Source: JAWKUK01 sp964402175 (lineage in GTDB: Bacteria > Planctomycetota > UBA1135 > GCA-002686595). From it: a DNA stretch of 64,000 nucleotides. The translations under genes were made by a program, and so were the position numbers. The stretch is from the NCBI GenBank assembly GCA_964402175.1, contig CAYOBN010000013.1:1-64000 (forward strand), written 5' to 3'. Below the pieces are notes generated by a model that was given only the letters and a program-made list of their open reading frames with translations, ran no database searches and had not been told where the DNA came from. Numbering within the stretch: the first letter of the stretch is position 1; each line of letters begins with the position of its first letter. Shown here one piece after another: positions 17,941 to 26,967 of the stretch.

Positions 17941-18972
17941 ATGCGCGCCAACGAGCGGGACACACCCTGGGACACGTTCGCCGACTTCGACCTGGACGCC
18001 GCCCGCGCGCGGATCGCGGGTGCGGTACACCGTACGCCGCTCGTACGGCTGCCCTGTGACGATGCGCGGCTCGATGTGCGCGGGAAGCTCGAGAACCGCC
18101 AGGAGACGGGCTCGTTCAAGGCGCGCGGGGCGCTGAACAACATCCTGGCACTGACCCCGGACGAGCGCCGGCGCGGCGTCGTCGCAGCGAGCTCCGGCAA
18201 CCACGGCAAAGCGCTCGCGTGGGCCGCCCAGCGCGCAGGTGTGCCTGCGACGATCGTGATGCCCGCGGACGCGTACCCGAACAAGATCGCGGCGTGCCGC
18301 GAAGCGGGCGCGGAGGTCGTGCTGGCACCGACACGCGCGGAAGCGGACGCGTTCACCGCGCGCTTCGTCGCCGAGGGCCGCGTGCTCGTGCACCCCTACG
18401 ACCGCCGCGGCACGATCGAAGGCGCTGGCACCCTCGGAATGGAGCTCGCCGAGGACTGGCCCGAGCTCGAAGTGGCCGTGCTCTGTGTCGGCGGAGGCGG
18501 GCTCGCAGCGGGCAGCTCACTCGCGCTGCGCAGGAGCTTCGGTCGCCGCGTGCGGATCTTCGGCGCAGAGCCCGTCGGTGCGCCCTCGATGACCCTCGGG
18601 ATCGCGCGCGGTGGCAGCGTGCGCCTGCCGCGCATCGACTCGGGCATTCAGGGGCTCTGCCCGCCGTATTCGGGCGAGCTGAACGTCGCGGTGTGCCGCA
18701 CGACCCTCGACGGGACGCTGCTCGTGGAGGACAGCGAGGTCCTGGCGGCGCAACAGAGGCTCGTCCTGCCCGATCCTGAGCACTCTTGGTCGGGTGAGGT
18801 CGTCGAGCCCGCGGGAGCTGCGGCTTACGCCGCCGCCCTCGTCGCGCCGCGCATTCGAGAGCTCGCTGTGGGCCGCACGGCTGCCGATCCGCTGCGCATC
18901 GCCGTCACGATCTCGGGTGGTAACCCCGATCCGGCGCAGCTCGCGGGGCTGCGTGCAGGAGGTGCGCGTTGA
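17941..18972 (+). CDS. PLP-dependent threonine/serine dehydratase family protein
   Basis: A 343-residue fold-type II PLP enzyme. The Schiff-base lysine is in GSFKARGA (about residues 58-65), the substrate loop is SSGNHGKA, and the phosphate-binding glycine loop is CVGGGGLAAG. There is no C-terminal ACT domain, so it resembles catabolic threonine ammonia-lyase, serine racemase or a related dehydratase. The exact substrate cannot be read. The stop overlaps the TTG start of the next gene by 4 bp. Confidence 0.88.
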   Translation: MRANERDTPWDTFADFDLDAARARIAGAVHRTPLVRLPCDDARLDVRGKLENRQETGSFKARGALNNILALTPDERRRGVVAASSGNHGKALAWAAQRAGVPATIVMPADAYPNKIAACREAGAEVVLAPTRAEADAFTARFVAEGRVLVHPYDRRGTIEGAGTLGMELAEDWPELEVAVLCVGGGGLAAGSSLALRRSFGRRVRIFGAEPVGAPSMTLGIARGGSVRLPRIDSGIQGLCPPYSGELNVAVCRTTLDGTLLVEDSEVLAAQQRLVLPDPEHSWSGEVVEPAGAAAYAAALVAPRIRELAVGRTAADPLRIAVTISGGNPDPAQLAGLRAGGAR

Positions 18973-21206
18973 ATTGGCGGATCTGGGCGCTGTTCGCGCT
19001 CGCGGGCTGTGGGGGCGAGGCCTCCGGGCCCGAGGCTCCGGCCCGGATCCCTGGCGGTTCGGGAGCCCCGCCCGCCGCGGCCCCGCCCACGATCGACGTC
19101 GATGCCTGTGACGGAGTCCTCGTCATCGCGCTCGATTCCGCCCCAGCGTCGGCGTTCTCGTTCCATGGGGGCGCGCTGGCGACGACGCCGAACCTGGCGA
19201 AGCTCGCCGAGGAGTCCATCGTCGTCGCGGACCACATCCCAGCGTCGACGGGGCTCAACGCTGCCGTGGCGAGCCTCCTGACCGCGCGGCACTCACGCGA
19301 GCACGGCGTGGGCAGCGTGCTGTCCCTCGGGCGTGCGCGCCTGCGCGACAGCGAGCGGACGTTGGCGGAGGCTTTTGCAGAGCGCGGCTGGCGCACGCTG
19401 CTGGCGGTCGCTGCTCCGCAGCTCCATCCGGAGCTCTCGGGCTTCCATCAAGGGTTCGCGTCGCTGCACATCCCCGCGACGTCAGAGCCCACGCGGCGCG
19501 CAGACCAGGTGATCGGCGCGTGCCTCACGACGCTGCGTCGCTGGTGCGAGGCGCAGGAGCCCTTCTTTGCGGTGGTGCAGCTCTCGGACTTGGATGGTCG
19601 CGGCGATCGCGCCGCGCCGGGCGAGGTCGGCGCACGCTGGTTGAAGGACCACCTCGCAACGTCTGCCGAATCGAATCCGAAGGTCGCTGACGCGCTGGCC
19701 AAGGTGCAGCGCAACCCCGACGCGGCGCTGGCGGACCTGGCCGAGCTCTTGGTGCGCGCGCGCGGCTCCGACGCGACTCGCGCTTGGCGCACGGCGCTGC
19801 GCGACGGCCGCGCCAGCGCGCTCGATGCCGAGGTCGGCAAGGTCCTCGATGTGCTGCGGGCGAACGAACGGCTCGACCGCACATTGATCATCGTCACGGG
19901 GCTGCGCGGCACGGTCTTGGAGCCGCCCGCGGAGAGCATCGGTCCGCGGCTGGCTGCGGACGTCGTGCGCACGGCGCTGTGTGTGCGGCTGCCGCGTGGG
20001 GCGACGGGCGCGCGGCCCGTCGGTCAGCGCGCGGCGCTCGTCTCGGCGGTCGATGTTCCGCGGCTCCTCGATGGGCTCTTCCGGCTCTCGCTCGCGCCGA
20101 CGGAGTTCGCGGCGGCGGACTTGCGTCAGGTGGTCGAGGCCCCGGCGGCGACCGGCGCCGAGGCGGCGTTGCTGGCCAGCGCGGACCTCGGGCTGGCTGC
20201 GACGCTGACCCGCGTGATGCAGATGGAGCGCACGGCCGGGGGCGACGATTACGTCTTCCACCGCGACGGGCGCACGTTCACGCTGGCGGAGCCTGCGCCG
20301 GAGCTCTCGCGCGCTGCGCGGGAGCGATTCGAGCGCTTTGCCGAGCCCGCGGCGCTGCGTGTCACGGCGCCGGAGGCCACGGCGCGCTCGCTCGAGGTCG
20401 CCTGGCGCGTCGAGCGGGGGTTCCTGACGGGGGCTTCGTTGTCGGGGGTCACGAGCGAGGACCTGACGCCGCGGCGCGACCTCGCGCGGCGCCGGTCGGG
20501 CCGCGCGCGGATCGGTCCGGGGGGGCGCCTCGAAGTGGGCCTCACGGATCGCTCCGCGGACGTGCGCATCGACGTGTCCGCGGTGGAGGGGCTCGCGGGC
20601 CTCGCGCTGGACCTCGGCGGGGCGCTCGGAGCGTCCCTCGTGCCGCGGGTCCTCGTTCCGCGCGTCGTCGCGTGGCCCGCGGATGACTCGGAGGAGGCGG
20701 AGCTGCCGCTCGTCGACGTGCAGCGCGCGGGCGCCACGGCGTGGCGGCTCGCGGTCAACGCGGAGGGGCCCACGCAGGTACTCCTGACGGTGTGGCCGAC
20801 GCGCGCGCCGCATGCGCGTCTGGACGTCGTGGGCGGTGGACGGGCGATCGTGGAGGCTGTCCCCGGTCGCCTCGACGCCGTCCGCATCGTCGGCGAGGCG
20901 CCGTTCGATGTGCAGGTCAAGAAGGACCCTGACGAGCAGCTCGCGTTCGCGGTCGAGGTCCGCGGCGTCGCGCTCGATCCGCAGCGGATGCGCATCGAAG
21001 GCCGGCGGATGGCGGGCGACAGCGACGTGTCGTTTGTCGTGCCGGCTTGGTTGCCCGGGGTCACGGACTCGCTGTTCGCCGAGCGCAGCGTCGAGCCGGA
21101 GGTCTGGCGTATCGAACGGACCGACCCGGCGGGCGTGTTCGGAGCTGAGCAGGCGCTGGGCGCGGACATCTTGAATCTCCTGCGCTCACTGCCCGCAGGC
21201 GAGTGA
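18969..21206 (+). CDS. Sulfatase-like lipoprotein with lost catalytic residues
   Basis: A 745-residue protein beginning at a TTG coupled to the upstream stop. MNWRIWALFALAGCGG has a lipobox (LAGC), so it is anchored in a membrane. Residues about 45-400 follow the sulfatase/alkaline-phosphatase layout (VLVIALDS, LLTARHSREHGV, TLIIVTG). The Cys/Ser-x-Pro-x-Arg activation motif is replaced by LNAAV. The N-terminal Asp pair is reduced to one Asp, and the metal-binding Asp-His of the SDHG motif is missing (IIVTGLRG). It is therefore probably a non-catalytic relative used for binding. The C-terminal about 340 residues are mainly beta and unrecognised. Confidence 0.75.
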   Translation: MNWRIWALFALAGCGGEASGPEAPARIPGGSGAPPAAAPPTIDVDACDGVLVIALDSAPASAFSFHGGALATTPNLAKLAEESIVVADHIPASTGLNAAVASLLTARHSREHGVGSVLSLGRARLRDSERTLAEAFAERGWRTLLAVAAPQLHPELSGFHQGFASLHIPATSEPTRRADQVIGACLTTLRRWCEAQEPFFAVVQLSDLDGRGDRAAPGEVGARWLKDHLATSAESNPKVADALAKVQRNPDAALADLAELLVRARGSDATRAWRTALRDGRASALDAEVGKVLDVLRANERLDRTLIIVTGLRGTVLEPPAESIGPRLAADVVRTALCVRLPRGATGARPVGQRAALVSAVDVPRLLDGLFRLSLAPTEFAAADLRQVVEAPAATGAEAALLASADLGLAATLTRVMQMERTAGGDDYVFHRDGRTFTLAEPAPELSRAARERFERFAEPAALRVTAPEATARSLEVAWRVERGFLTGASLSGVTSEDLTPRRDLARRRSGRARIGPGGRLEVGLTDRSADVRIDVSAVEGLAGLALDLGGALGASLVPRVLVPRVVAWPADDSEEAELPLVDVQRAGATAWRLAVNAEGPTQVLLTVWPTRAPHARLDVVGGGRAIVEAVPGRLDAVRIVGEAPFDVQVKKDPDEQLAFAVEVRGVALDPQRMRIEGRRMAGDSDVSFVVPAWLPGVTDSLFAERSVEPEVWRIERTDPAGVFGAEQALGADILNLLRSLPAGE

Positions 21207-21224
21207 GACCGGAAGGGCGAAGCG

Positions 21225-22040
21225 ATGAAACGAATTGTGCTCTGCCGGACGGAAGGGCCGCGCAACGTCGGCTCGGTGCTGCGGGCCACGCAGAATTTCG
21301 GCCCCGCTGAGATCGTGCTGGTGGCGCCACAGCGCCCGTCGATGCTCGTACACCCTGAGTTCGAGCAGATGGCGCACGGCGCGCACGACGCGCGCGCGTC
21401 GATCCGTGTGGTCGAGACGCTCGAAGAGGCGCTCGTCGGCACGACGTGGTCCGTGGGATTCACAGCGCGCACACGCGGAAAGCGCGCGCGCGAAGATTGG
21501 CGCCGCATTGCGCCGCGGGTGACGCCGCTGGGCGACAGCCCCGACGAGGTCCTCGCTCTGGTCTTCGGCTCCGAGTCCGTCGGAATGACGGGGGAAGAGG
21601 CCGATCAATGCCAGGAACTGGCGCACATCCGCACCGCGGCCGAGCACGCCTCGATCAACCTGGCGATGACGGTGACGATCGTGCTGCATACGCTCTTCAC
21701 GGGCGAGCAGGTCTTCGTCCGCGAGCGCCCAGCCAAACGGCTGGGCGACGAAGGCCGACGGTTCCTGATCGAGCGCATGGTGGCGGTGTTCGCGGGCAAG
21801 ATCGCCCGCACACCGGCAGCGGCGCTGTCGATCGAACAGAGCCTGCGCCGGGTGTTCGCACGCGCACCGTTGGAGAACCGGGACGCGCGTGCGTGGCATT
21901 TGATGCTGCGGGCGTTGGGGTCGGAGATGTCACCGACGGAGCTGGGGCTACGGCTGAACGGCAAGAACGCTCGGCGCCGGGAGGAGCTGCAGCGGAGGTT
22001 GGAGTCGGGGGAGGATGGCGTGGAGGAGGGGGGCGAGTGA
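21225..22040 (+). CDS. SPOUT RNA methyltransferase, TrmJ/TrmH family
   Basis: A 271-residue protein with the knotted SPOUT motifs: RNVGSVLRATQNFG (motif 1, about residues 13-26), LVFGSESVGMT (motif 2, about 109-119) and EHASINLAMTVTIVL (motif 3). It should 2'-O-methylate ribose in tRNA or rRNA using S-adenosylmethionine; TrmJ (tRNA position 32) is the closest recalled family. A C-terminal helical extension of about 100 residues is present. The start follows GGAAGGGCGAAGCG. Downstream is the second GGTACC repeat region. Confidence 0.87.
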   Translation: MKRIVLCRTEGPRNVGSVLRATQNFGPAEIVLVAPQRPSMLVHPEFEQMAHGAHDARASIRVVETLEEALVGTTWSVGFTARTRGKRAREDWRRIAPRVTPLGDSPDEVLALVFGSESVGMTGEEADQCQELAHIRTAAEHASINLAMTVTIVLHTLFTGEQVFVRERPAKRLGDEGRRFLIERMVAVFAGKIARTPAAALSIEQSLRRVFARAPLENRDARAWHLMLRALGSEMSPTELGLRLNGKNARRREELQRRLESGEDGVEEGGE

Positions 22041-22105
22041 GTGGGGGGGCGCCGCGTTATGGGCGGGAGGTGATGTGTGAATAGGCGCCGTGCAAAGATT
22101 GGCCT

Positions 22106-22313
22106 CGCAAACAGTGACCTCGCGGACGGTACCTTCGCGGACGGTACCTTCGCGNNNNNNNNNNNNNNNNNNNNNNNNNNNNNNNNNNNNNNNNNNNNNN
22201 NNNNNNNNNNNNNNNNNNNNNNNNNNNNNNNNNNNNNNNNNNNNNNNNNNNNNNTCGCGGACGGTACCTTCGCGGACGGTACCTTCGCGAACGGTAACTT
22301 CGCGGACGGTACC
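22106..22313. repeat. 15-bp tandem repeat TTCGCGGACGGTACC interrupted by the assembly gap
   Basis: Near-perfect units of TTCGCGGACGGTACC lie on both sides of the 100-N gap: two and a part before it (22118-22154) and about four after it (22255-22313), one degenerate (TTCGCGAACGGTAAC). The array leads straight into the left arm of palindrome copy 2. A 28-nt sequence at 22106-22133 recurs in direct orientation at 22631-22658 (25 of 28 identical), bracketing the whole region. In one plus frame the array reads as ADGTF pentapeptides. The true copy number is unknown because of the gap. Confidence 0.85.
22155..22254. other. Assembly gap of 100 N
   Basis: Exactly 100 undetermined bases, the usual placeholder for a gap of unknown size. 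Identical 15-bp repeat units on both sides suggest the assembler broke inside a longer tandem array. Confidence 0.98.
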
Positions 22314-22593
22314 TGGTACGCTTTGACGAGCGCGCGCCTTGGTCTTCTGTCTCGCCTTTGTCGCTCTGCGCGCTCGTCAGAGCGTACCTGGTACCGTTCG
22401 CACCCAAGCCCAGGGCGGGAGTTGATGGCTGAGTCAACATCGATCCCCATAGGACAGAGGATTGATGCTGCTTCGTTTCGTTCGGGCTAGGCCTGGGTGC
22501 AAACGGTACCAGGGACGCTTTGACGAGCGCGCGGGGAGACCAAGGCGAGACAAAGAGATCAAGGCGCGCGCTCGTCAAAGCGTACCTGGTACC
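22308..22593. repeat. GGTACC composite palindrome, copy 2
   Basis: Same plan as copy 1, also between convergent genes (stops at 22040 and 22662). Hairpin 1 spans 22308-22395 and hairpin 2 spans 22505-22593. The middle stem joins 22390-22410 with 22491-22510 around an 80-nt loop. Hairpins 1 and 2 carry the same specific mismatches as in copy 1 (T-T in hairpin 1, G-A in hairpin 2). One pair differs by a compensatory change: T22324-A22379 here against C12666-G12722 in copy 1. The middle stem has unrelated sequence in the two copies. The roughly 620-bp intergenic region holds no gene I would defend. Confidence 0.85.
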
Positions 22594-22661
22594 TACACCG
22601 CGGGGACCAGGTACGCGCAGGGGATCATTGCGCAAACCGTGACTTCGCGAACGGTACCGTC

Positions 22662-23825
22662 CTACCTCCTAGGTTCCAGGTCGGCGCGTGCGGCGCGGAC
22701 GAGGGACTCGGCGGCTTCGGCGGTGGGGGCGGTGGCAGTCAGGTGGCCCATCTTGCGGCCGGGGCGGGCGCTCGATTTGCCGTAGAGGTGCAGGGCGACG
22801 CCGGGGCGGGCGAGGGCGCGGTCCCACAGAGGTTCGCCGTCTTGCCACAGGTCCCCGAGCAGGTTGGCCATCGCCGCGGGAGGGCCGATGCGGGCGGGGG
22901 AGCCTAGGGGCAAGCCCGCCAGAGCGCGCACCTGTTGCTCGAATTGTGAGGTCAGATGCGCGCCCAGCGTCAAGTGGCCGGAATTGTGGGGGCGCGGAGC
23001 GATCTCGTTCACCAGCAAGGTGTCATCGCCCAACAAGAAGAGCTCGACACACAGCACGCCGATGACGTCGAGACCCTCTAGCAGCGTCCTGGCGATGTCC
23101 TGCGCCTTGTGCAGCACGGTCGGTGACACCGGCGCCGGGCACACCGTCACGTCGAGGATGTGCTGGGCGTGGGTGTTCAGGAACGGCTCGTACAGGGCCA
23201 CCGAGCGGTCCGCGCCGCGGGCGCCTACGACGGACAGCTCCGCGACGAAGGGCACGAAGGCCTCGAGGATGCACGCGCGCTCGCCGAGGGCAGCGTGCGC
23301 CTCCGGCAGGTCTTCGCCCGACGCGAGCTTGCGCTGGCCCTTTCCGTCGTAGCCGAGGCGCGCGGTCTTCAGCACCGAGCGGCCTGGGATCGCTGCCGCA
23401 GCCGCGGCGTGGTCGGCGGCGCTGCGCACGGGCGCATAGGCACCGATCGGCAGTCCGAGCGCCGCGAAGGTCGCCTTCTCCTCCAAGCGATCCTGTGCGA
23501 CGGCCAACAGCCGCCCGCCTGGCCGCACCCGTGTGTGCTGGGCCGCGGTCGCGACGGTCTCTGCGGGCACGTTCTCGAACTCGAAGGTGACCGCGTCGAT
23601 CGTGCGACAAAAACGCGTGAGCGCGTCGAGGTCCTCGTACGGCGCGCGCACCGTCAGCTCCGCAAGGTGTCCGGCGGGGTTGTCGTCCTCCGCGGAGTAC
23701 ACCGCGACCCGGTACCCCATTCGGCGCGCTTCCAGCGCAAACATGCGCCCGAGCTGGCCGCCGCCGAGCACCCCGAGCAGCGCGCCAGGGCGCAGCAGTG
23801 TGTGTTCCTGCATCGCGGCGCCCAT
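22662..23825 (-). CDS. purK: N5-carboxyaminoimidazole ribonucleotide synthase
   Basis: A 387-residue ATP-grasp enzyme that carboxylates aminoimidazole ribonucleotide with bicarbonate and ATP in purine synthesis. LGVLGGGQLGRMFALEARRM near the N-terminus, TARLGYDGKGQ and NEIAPRPHNSGH are the family motifs. The ATG at 23825 shares a base with the stop of purE (TGATG); a GTG one codon earlier is possible. It forms an operon with purE. The stop is close to the GGTACC repeat region. Confidence 0.96.
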   Translation of the reverse strand: MGAAMQEHTLLRPGALLGVLGGGQLGRMFALEARRMGYRVAVYSAEDDNPAGHLAELTVRAPYEDLDALTRFCRTIDAVTFEFENVPAETVATAAQHTRVRPGGRLLAVAQDRLEEKATFAALGLPIGAYAPVRSAADHAAAAAAIPGRSVLKTARLGYDGKGQRKLASGEDLPEAHAALGERACILEAFVPFVAELSVVGARGADRSVALYEPFLNTHAQHILDVTVCPAPVSPTVLHKAQDIARTLLEGLDVIGVLCVELFLLGDDTLLVNEIAPRPHNSGHLTLGAHLTSQFEQQVRALAGLPLGSPARIGPPAAMANLLGDLWQDGEPLWDRALARPGVALHLYGKSSARPGRKMGHLTATAPTAEAAESLVRAARADLEPRR

Positions 23826-24322
23826 CACGGAAGGGGGGCGCTGAGCGCCTTCTCGGCCTGCTCGCGTTGGAACGTTTCCAGCGCCTGCCGCAGGCGCGGA
23901 TCCGTCGCCGCCAGCACACGCACCGCCAGCAGGCCGGCATTGCGCGCACCGGACTCACCGATCGCGAGGGTCCCGACCGGCACGCCGCCGGGCATCTGCA
24001 CGATCGACAGGAGCGAGTCGAGGCCCTTCAGCGCGCGGCTCTCGACCGGCACGCCGAAGACCGGCAGGGTCGTCCATGCCGCGACCATCCCGGGCAAGTG
24101 GGCGGCCCCGCCCGCGCCCGCGATGATGACGCGCAGGCCCCGGTCGGCCGCCGTCGACGCGTACTCGCGCAACAGCTCCGGGGTGCGGTGCGCAGAGACA
24201 ACACGGTGCTCGCTCGGCACACCGAACTGCTCGAGGGCCTCGACGGCGTGTCGCAGGGTCGGCCAGTCCGAGGCGCTGCCGAAGATCACGCCGACGAGCG
24301 GCGGGGGGGCTTGAGGGGTCAT
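23825..24322 (-). CDS. purE: N5-carboxyaminoimidazole ribonucleotide mutase
   Basis: A 165-residue class I PurE that moves the carboxyl group of N5-CAIR to give CAIR. VGVIFGSASDWPTLRHA, VVSAHRTPELL and AGAGGAAHLPGM (substrate loop) are intact. The start at 24322 gives the standard N-terminus; upstream codons are low-complexity. Followed directly by purK, which uses the same pathway intermediate. The gene is divergent from the large secreted protein with about 195 bp between starts, which must hold both promoters. Confidence 0.96.
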   Translation of the reverse strand: MTPQAPPPLVGVIFGSASDWPTLRHAVEALEQFGVPSEHRVVSAHRTPELLREYASTAADRGLRVIIAGAGGAAHLPGMVAAWTTLPVFGVPVESRALKGLDSLLSIVQMPGGVPVGTLAIGESGARNAGLLAVRVLAATDPRLRQALETFQREQAEKALSAPLP

Positions 24323-24516
24323 CCGGGCCGCGAGTGTAGCCGCTCCGCCTCGGAACGAGGCACGCCGACGCTGCTCCGTTTGTGCACCAAGTCGGGACCA
24401 CCCCGACATTCCCGTATTCGGACGTCAAGGCATGTTGCCGCATGGCTTTCCATGGTGGACACTTCAAGGCAACGGATTCTCCCCCGTTCCTTCTCTTCTT
24501 CTTGCCTTTCTCCACC

Positions 24517-26955
24517 ATGCAAATCAGCCAACTCGGCCGGGCGCTCGCGATCGGCGCGGCGTCGGCCGGTGTCGCGTTCGCAGGCGATGAGTGCGCCGTT
24601 GCGACGGCCGCCACCGTCGGCACGACGCCTTTCGACACCACGACCGCCACCGTCAGCCCCGAGGCGTTCCCCTGCGGCGGCGGCACCACGAGCGCCGTCG
24701 ACCTCTGGTTCACCTACACCCCCGCGGCCGCGGGCAACGTGCTGGTGTTCGACACGTTCGGCTCGTCGTTCGACACGCGCCTCCAGGTGCTCGACGGCAC
24801 GTGTGGCGCGCTCGTTTCGCTCGCGTGCAACGATGACAGTGGCGGCCTCCAGAGCCGCATCCAGATCAACGCTCCGTCGACCAACCCGCTCTTCGTGCGC
24901 GTCGCGGGCTTCAGCTCGGCGACGGGCACCGGTGTGCTCAACATCTCCGACACCTTCCCGGGTGACGAGTGCGCGGGCGCCCTGGCGCTGCCCACGGGTG
25001 TGACGGCGTTCAATACCGTCGGCGCCTCGACCAGCGCGCCGGCGTTCAGCTGCGGCTCCGGCGGGTCGGACATCTGGTTCGCCTACACCGCCGTCGGGAT
25101 CGGCAACACGGTGACCGTGAGCGCGTGCGGCTCGGGTTACGACACCGTGCTCGAGGCGTACTCGGGCACCTGCGGGACCTTGACCTCGCTGGTCTGCAAC
25201 GATGACTCGTGCGGCCTGCAGAGCCAGCTCTCGTTCGTGACGAGCGCGCTCGGCACCTACTTCGTGCGCGTCGGCGGCTTCGCTGGCGCCAGCGGCACGG
25301 GCTCGCTGACGGTGACGGACACCCCGGCGCCGCCGCAGTTCGACCTCACGTTCACGGATGTCCTCCCGGGCACGTGGATCGACATCGCCGCGACGGGCAC
25401 GCCGCTGAACCTCTCGGACGACGGTGAGGCCAACATCACGACCACCGTGGGCAACGCCCTCTTCGCGGCGGGCACGGCTCGCGTCGGCTCGAACGGCGGC
25501 GTGCGCTTCGGCGGCACCGGCCTGGAGTTGAGCACGGCCAACGCTGCGCTTCCGGCCGGCGGCGCCTTCAGCTTGACCAGCCAGTCTCTGTTGCCCTTCT
25601 GGGACGACCTCAACACCGTGGGTGGCACGGTCGGCAACATCTTCTGGGAAGAGGTCGGCGGTGTCCTCGTGGTCCAGTGGAACCAAGCTGGCTTCTTCGG
25701 TTCGGCGAACGCCGGCCAGTTCGTGACCTTCCAGGTCCAGGTCCCGTCTTCGGGTCCGGCGCTGGCGCAGTTCCTCTACCAGGACATCGAACAGCCCCGC
25801 GCGAGCGGCGGCTCCAGCGCGACGATCGGCTACCAGGCCGGCGGCGCGGGCAACAACGTCCAGCACCTCTTCAACGCGCACTTCGGCGTCAAGAACGGCA
25901 CGGTCCTGTCGCTCATCAACAAGCTGAACACCCAGGTCGTCTTCACCGACGACATCGCGGGCACGTTCACGGACATCTCCGCGACCGGCGCGCCGCTCAA
26001 CCTCGGCGACGACGGCGAGGCGAACATCACGACGACGGTCGGCAACGCGCTCGTCGCCGCCGGCACGGCGCGCGTCGGCGCGAACGGCGCGATCCGCTTC
26101 GGCGGCTCCGGCCTCGATCTCGGCTGGACGAACCAGTCCCTCCCGGCGACCGGCGCCACGGGTGGCTCCGCGTTCTTCTCGGGCGGCCAGGTCCTGGCGC
26201 CCTTCTGGGATGACCTCCTGACGAACACCGCGCCGTCGGGCACGAACGGCGATGTCCTGTGGCAGGAGATCGGCGGCACGCTCATCGTCCAGTGGAACAA
26301 CGTCACGTTCTTCGGCCAGACGACGAGCCGCACCACCTTCCAGGTCAAGGTGTTCTCGACGGGCCCGTACCCGGCCCAGTTCATCTACTCGTCCGTCGAT
26401 AGCGCCGCCGCCAACTTCGGTGGTAGCGCCACCATCGGCTACCAGGCCGGCGGCTTCGCGGGCACGACCTCCCAGTACTCGTTCAACACGCCCGTTCTCT
26501 CGAACGGCACCGTGCTGACGCTCTGCTACACGGAGGCCGCCATCGGCTCGCCGTACTGCACCCCGGTCGCCAACTCGACGGGTGCCCCGGCGCGCATGTA
26601 CGGCACGGGGACGGCGTCCCTCGCGGCGAACAACCTGGTGCTGAACGTCGACCAGCTCCCGCTGAACTCGTTCGGCTTCTTCAACCGCGGCACCGCGACC
26701 GCCTTCACGCCCGCGGCGGGCAACGGCCAGGGCACGCTCTGCGTCGGCGGCACCGTCACGCGCGGCGTCGGCGGCGCGATCGTCAGCTCGGGCGCGACGG
26801 GCGCGGTGAGCCTCGCCGCGAACCTCGGCAGCCTTGCCGGCGGCACGCCGACGGCCGGCGCGACGCTCTGGCTCCAGTACTGGTACCGCGACACCGTGGG
26901 TGGGACGCCGACGTCCAACCTCTCGAACGCGCTGCAGATCAAGGTTCTCCCCTGA
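24517..26955 (+). CDS. Large repeat-built secreted protein with planctomycete-type C-terminal domain
   Basis: 812 residues. A signal peptide (1-22, ending AGVAFAG) is followed by two PPC-like beta repeats (about 23-148 and 149-265) that start GDECA, carry (I/L)WFxYT and CNDDS, and end VRVxGF. Two copies of a roughly 198-residue beta domain (276-473, 474-670) follow, each with LGDDGEANITTTVGNAL-like sequence and FWDDL; they recall nidogen-like domains. The C-terminus (about 675-812) is the YCTPVANSTG domain shared with the LamG protein at 35956-37080. Probably cell-surface or exported. The pyrimidine-rich leader before the ATG at 24517 has no Shine-Dalgarno site. Confidence 0.85.
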   Translation: MQISQLGRALAIGAASAGVAFAGDECAVATAATVGTTPFDTTTATVSPEAFPCGGGTTSAVDLWFTYTPAAAGNVLVFDTFGSSFDTRLQVLDGTCGALVSLACNDDSGGLQSRIQINAPSTNPLFVRVAGFSSATGTGVLNISDTFPGDECAGALALPTGVTAFNTVGASTSAPAFSCGSGGSDIWFAYTAVGIGNTVTVSACGSGYDTVLEAYSGTCGTLTSLVCNDDSCGLQSQLSFVTSALGTYFVRVGGFAGASGTGSLTVTDTPAPPQFDLTFTDVLPGTWIDIAATGTPLNLSDDGEANITTTVGNALFAAGTARVGSNGGVRFGGTGLELSTANAALPAGGAFSLTSQSLLPFWDDLNTVGGTVGNIFWEEVGGVLVVQWNQAGFFGSANAGQFVTFQVQVPSSGPALAQFLYQDIEQPRASGGSSATIGYQAGGAGNNVQHLFNAHFGVKNGTVLSLINKLNTQVVFTDDIAGTFTDISATGAPLNLGDDGEANITTTVGNALVAAGTARVGANGAIRFGGSGLDLGWTNQSLPATGATGGSAFFSGGQVLAPFWDDLLTNTAPSGTNGDVLWQEIGGTLIVQWNNVTFFGQTTSRTTFQVKVFSTGPYPAQFIYSSVDSAAANFGGSATIGYQAGGFAGTTSQYSFNTPVLSNGTVLTLCYTEAAIGSPYCTPVANSTGAPARMYGTGTASLAANNLVLNVDQLPLNSFGFFNRGTATAFTPAAGNGQGTLCVGGTVTRGVGGAIVSSGATGAVSLAANLGSLAGGTPTAGATLWLQYWYRDTVGGTPTSNLSNALQIKVLP

Positions 26956-26967
26956 TCGCACCAGAGG

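Noticed and set aside
22118..22313. Tandem 15-bp repeats as a CRISPR array
   Set aside because: Units are directly adjacent without spacers, shorter than CRISPR repeats, and no cas gene is nearby.
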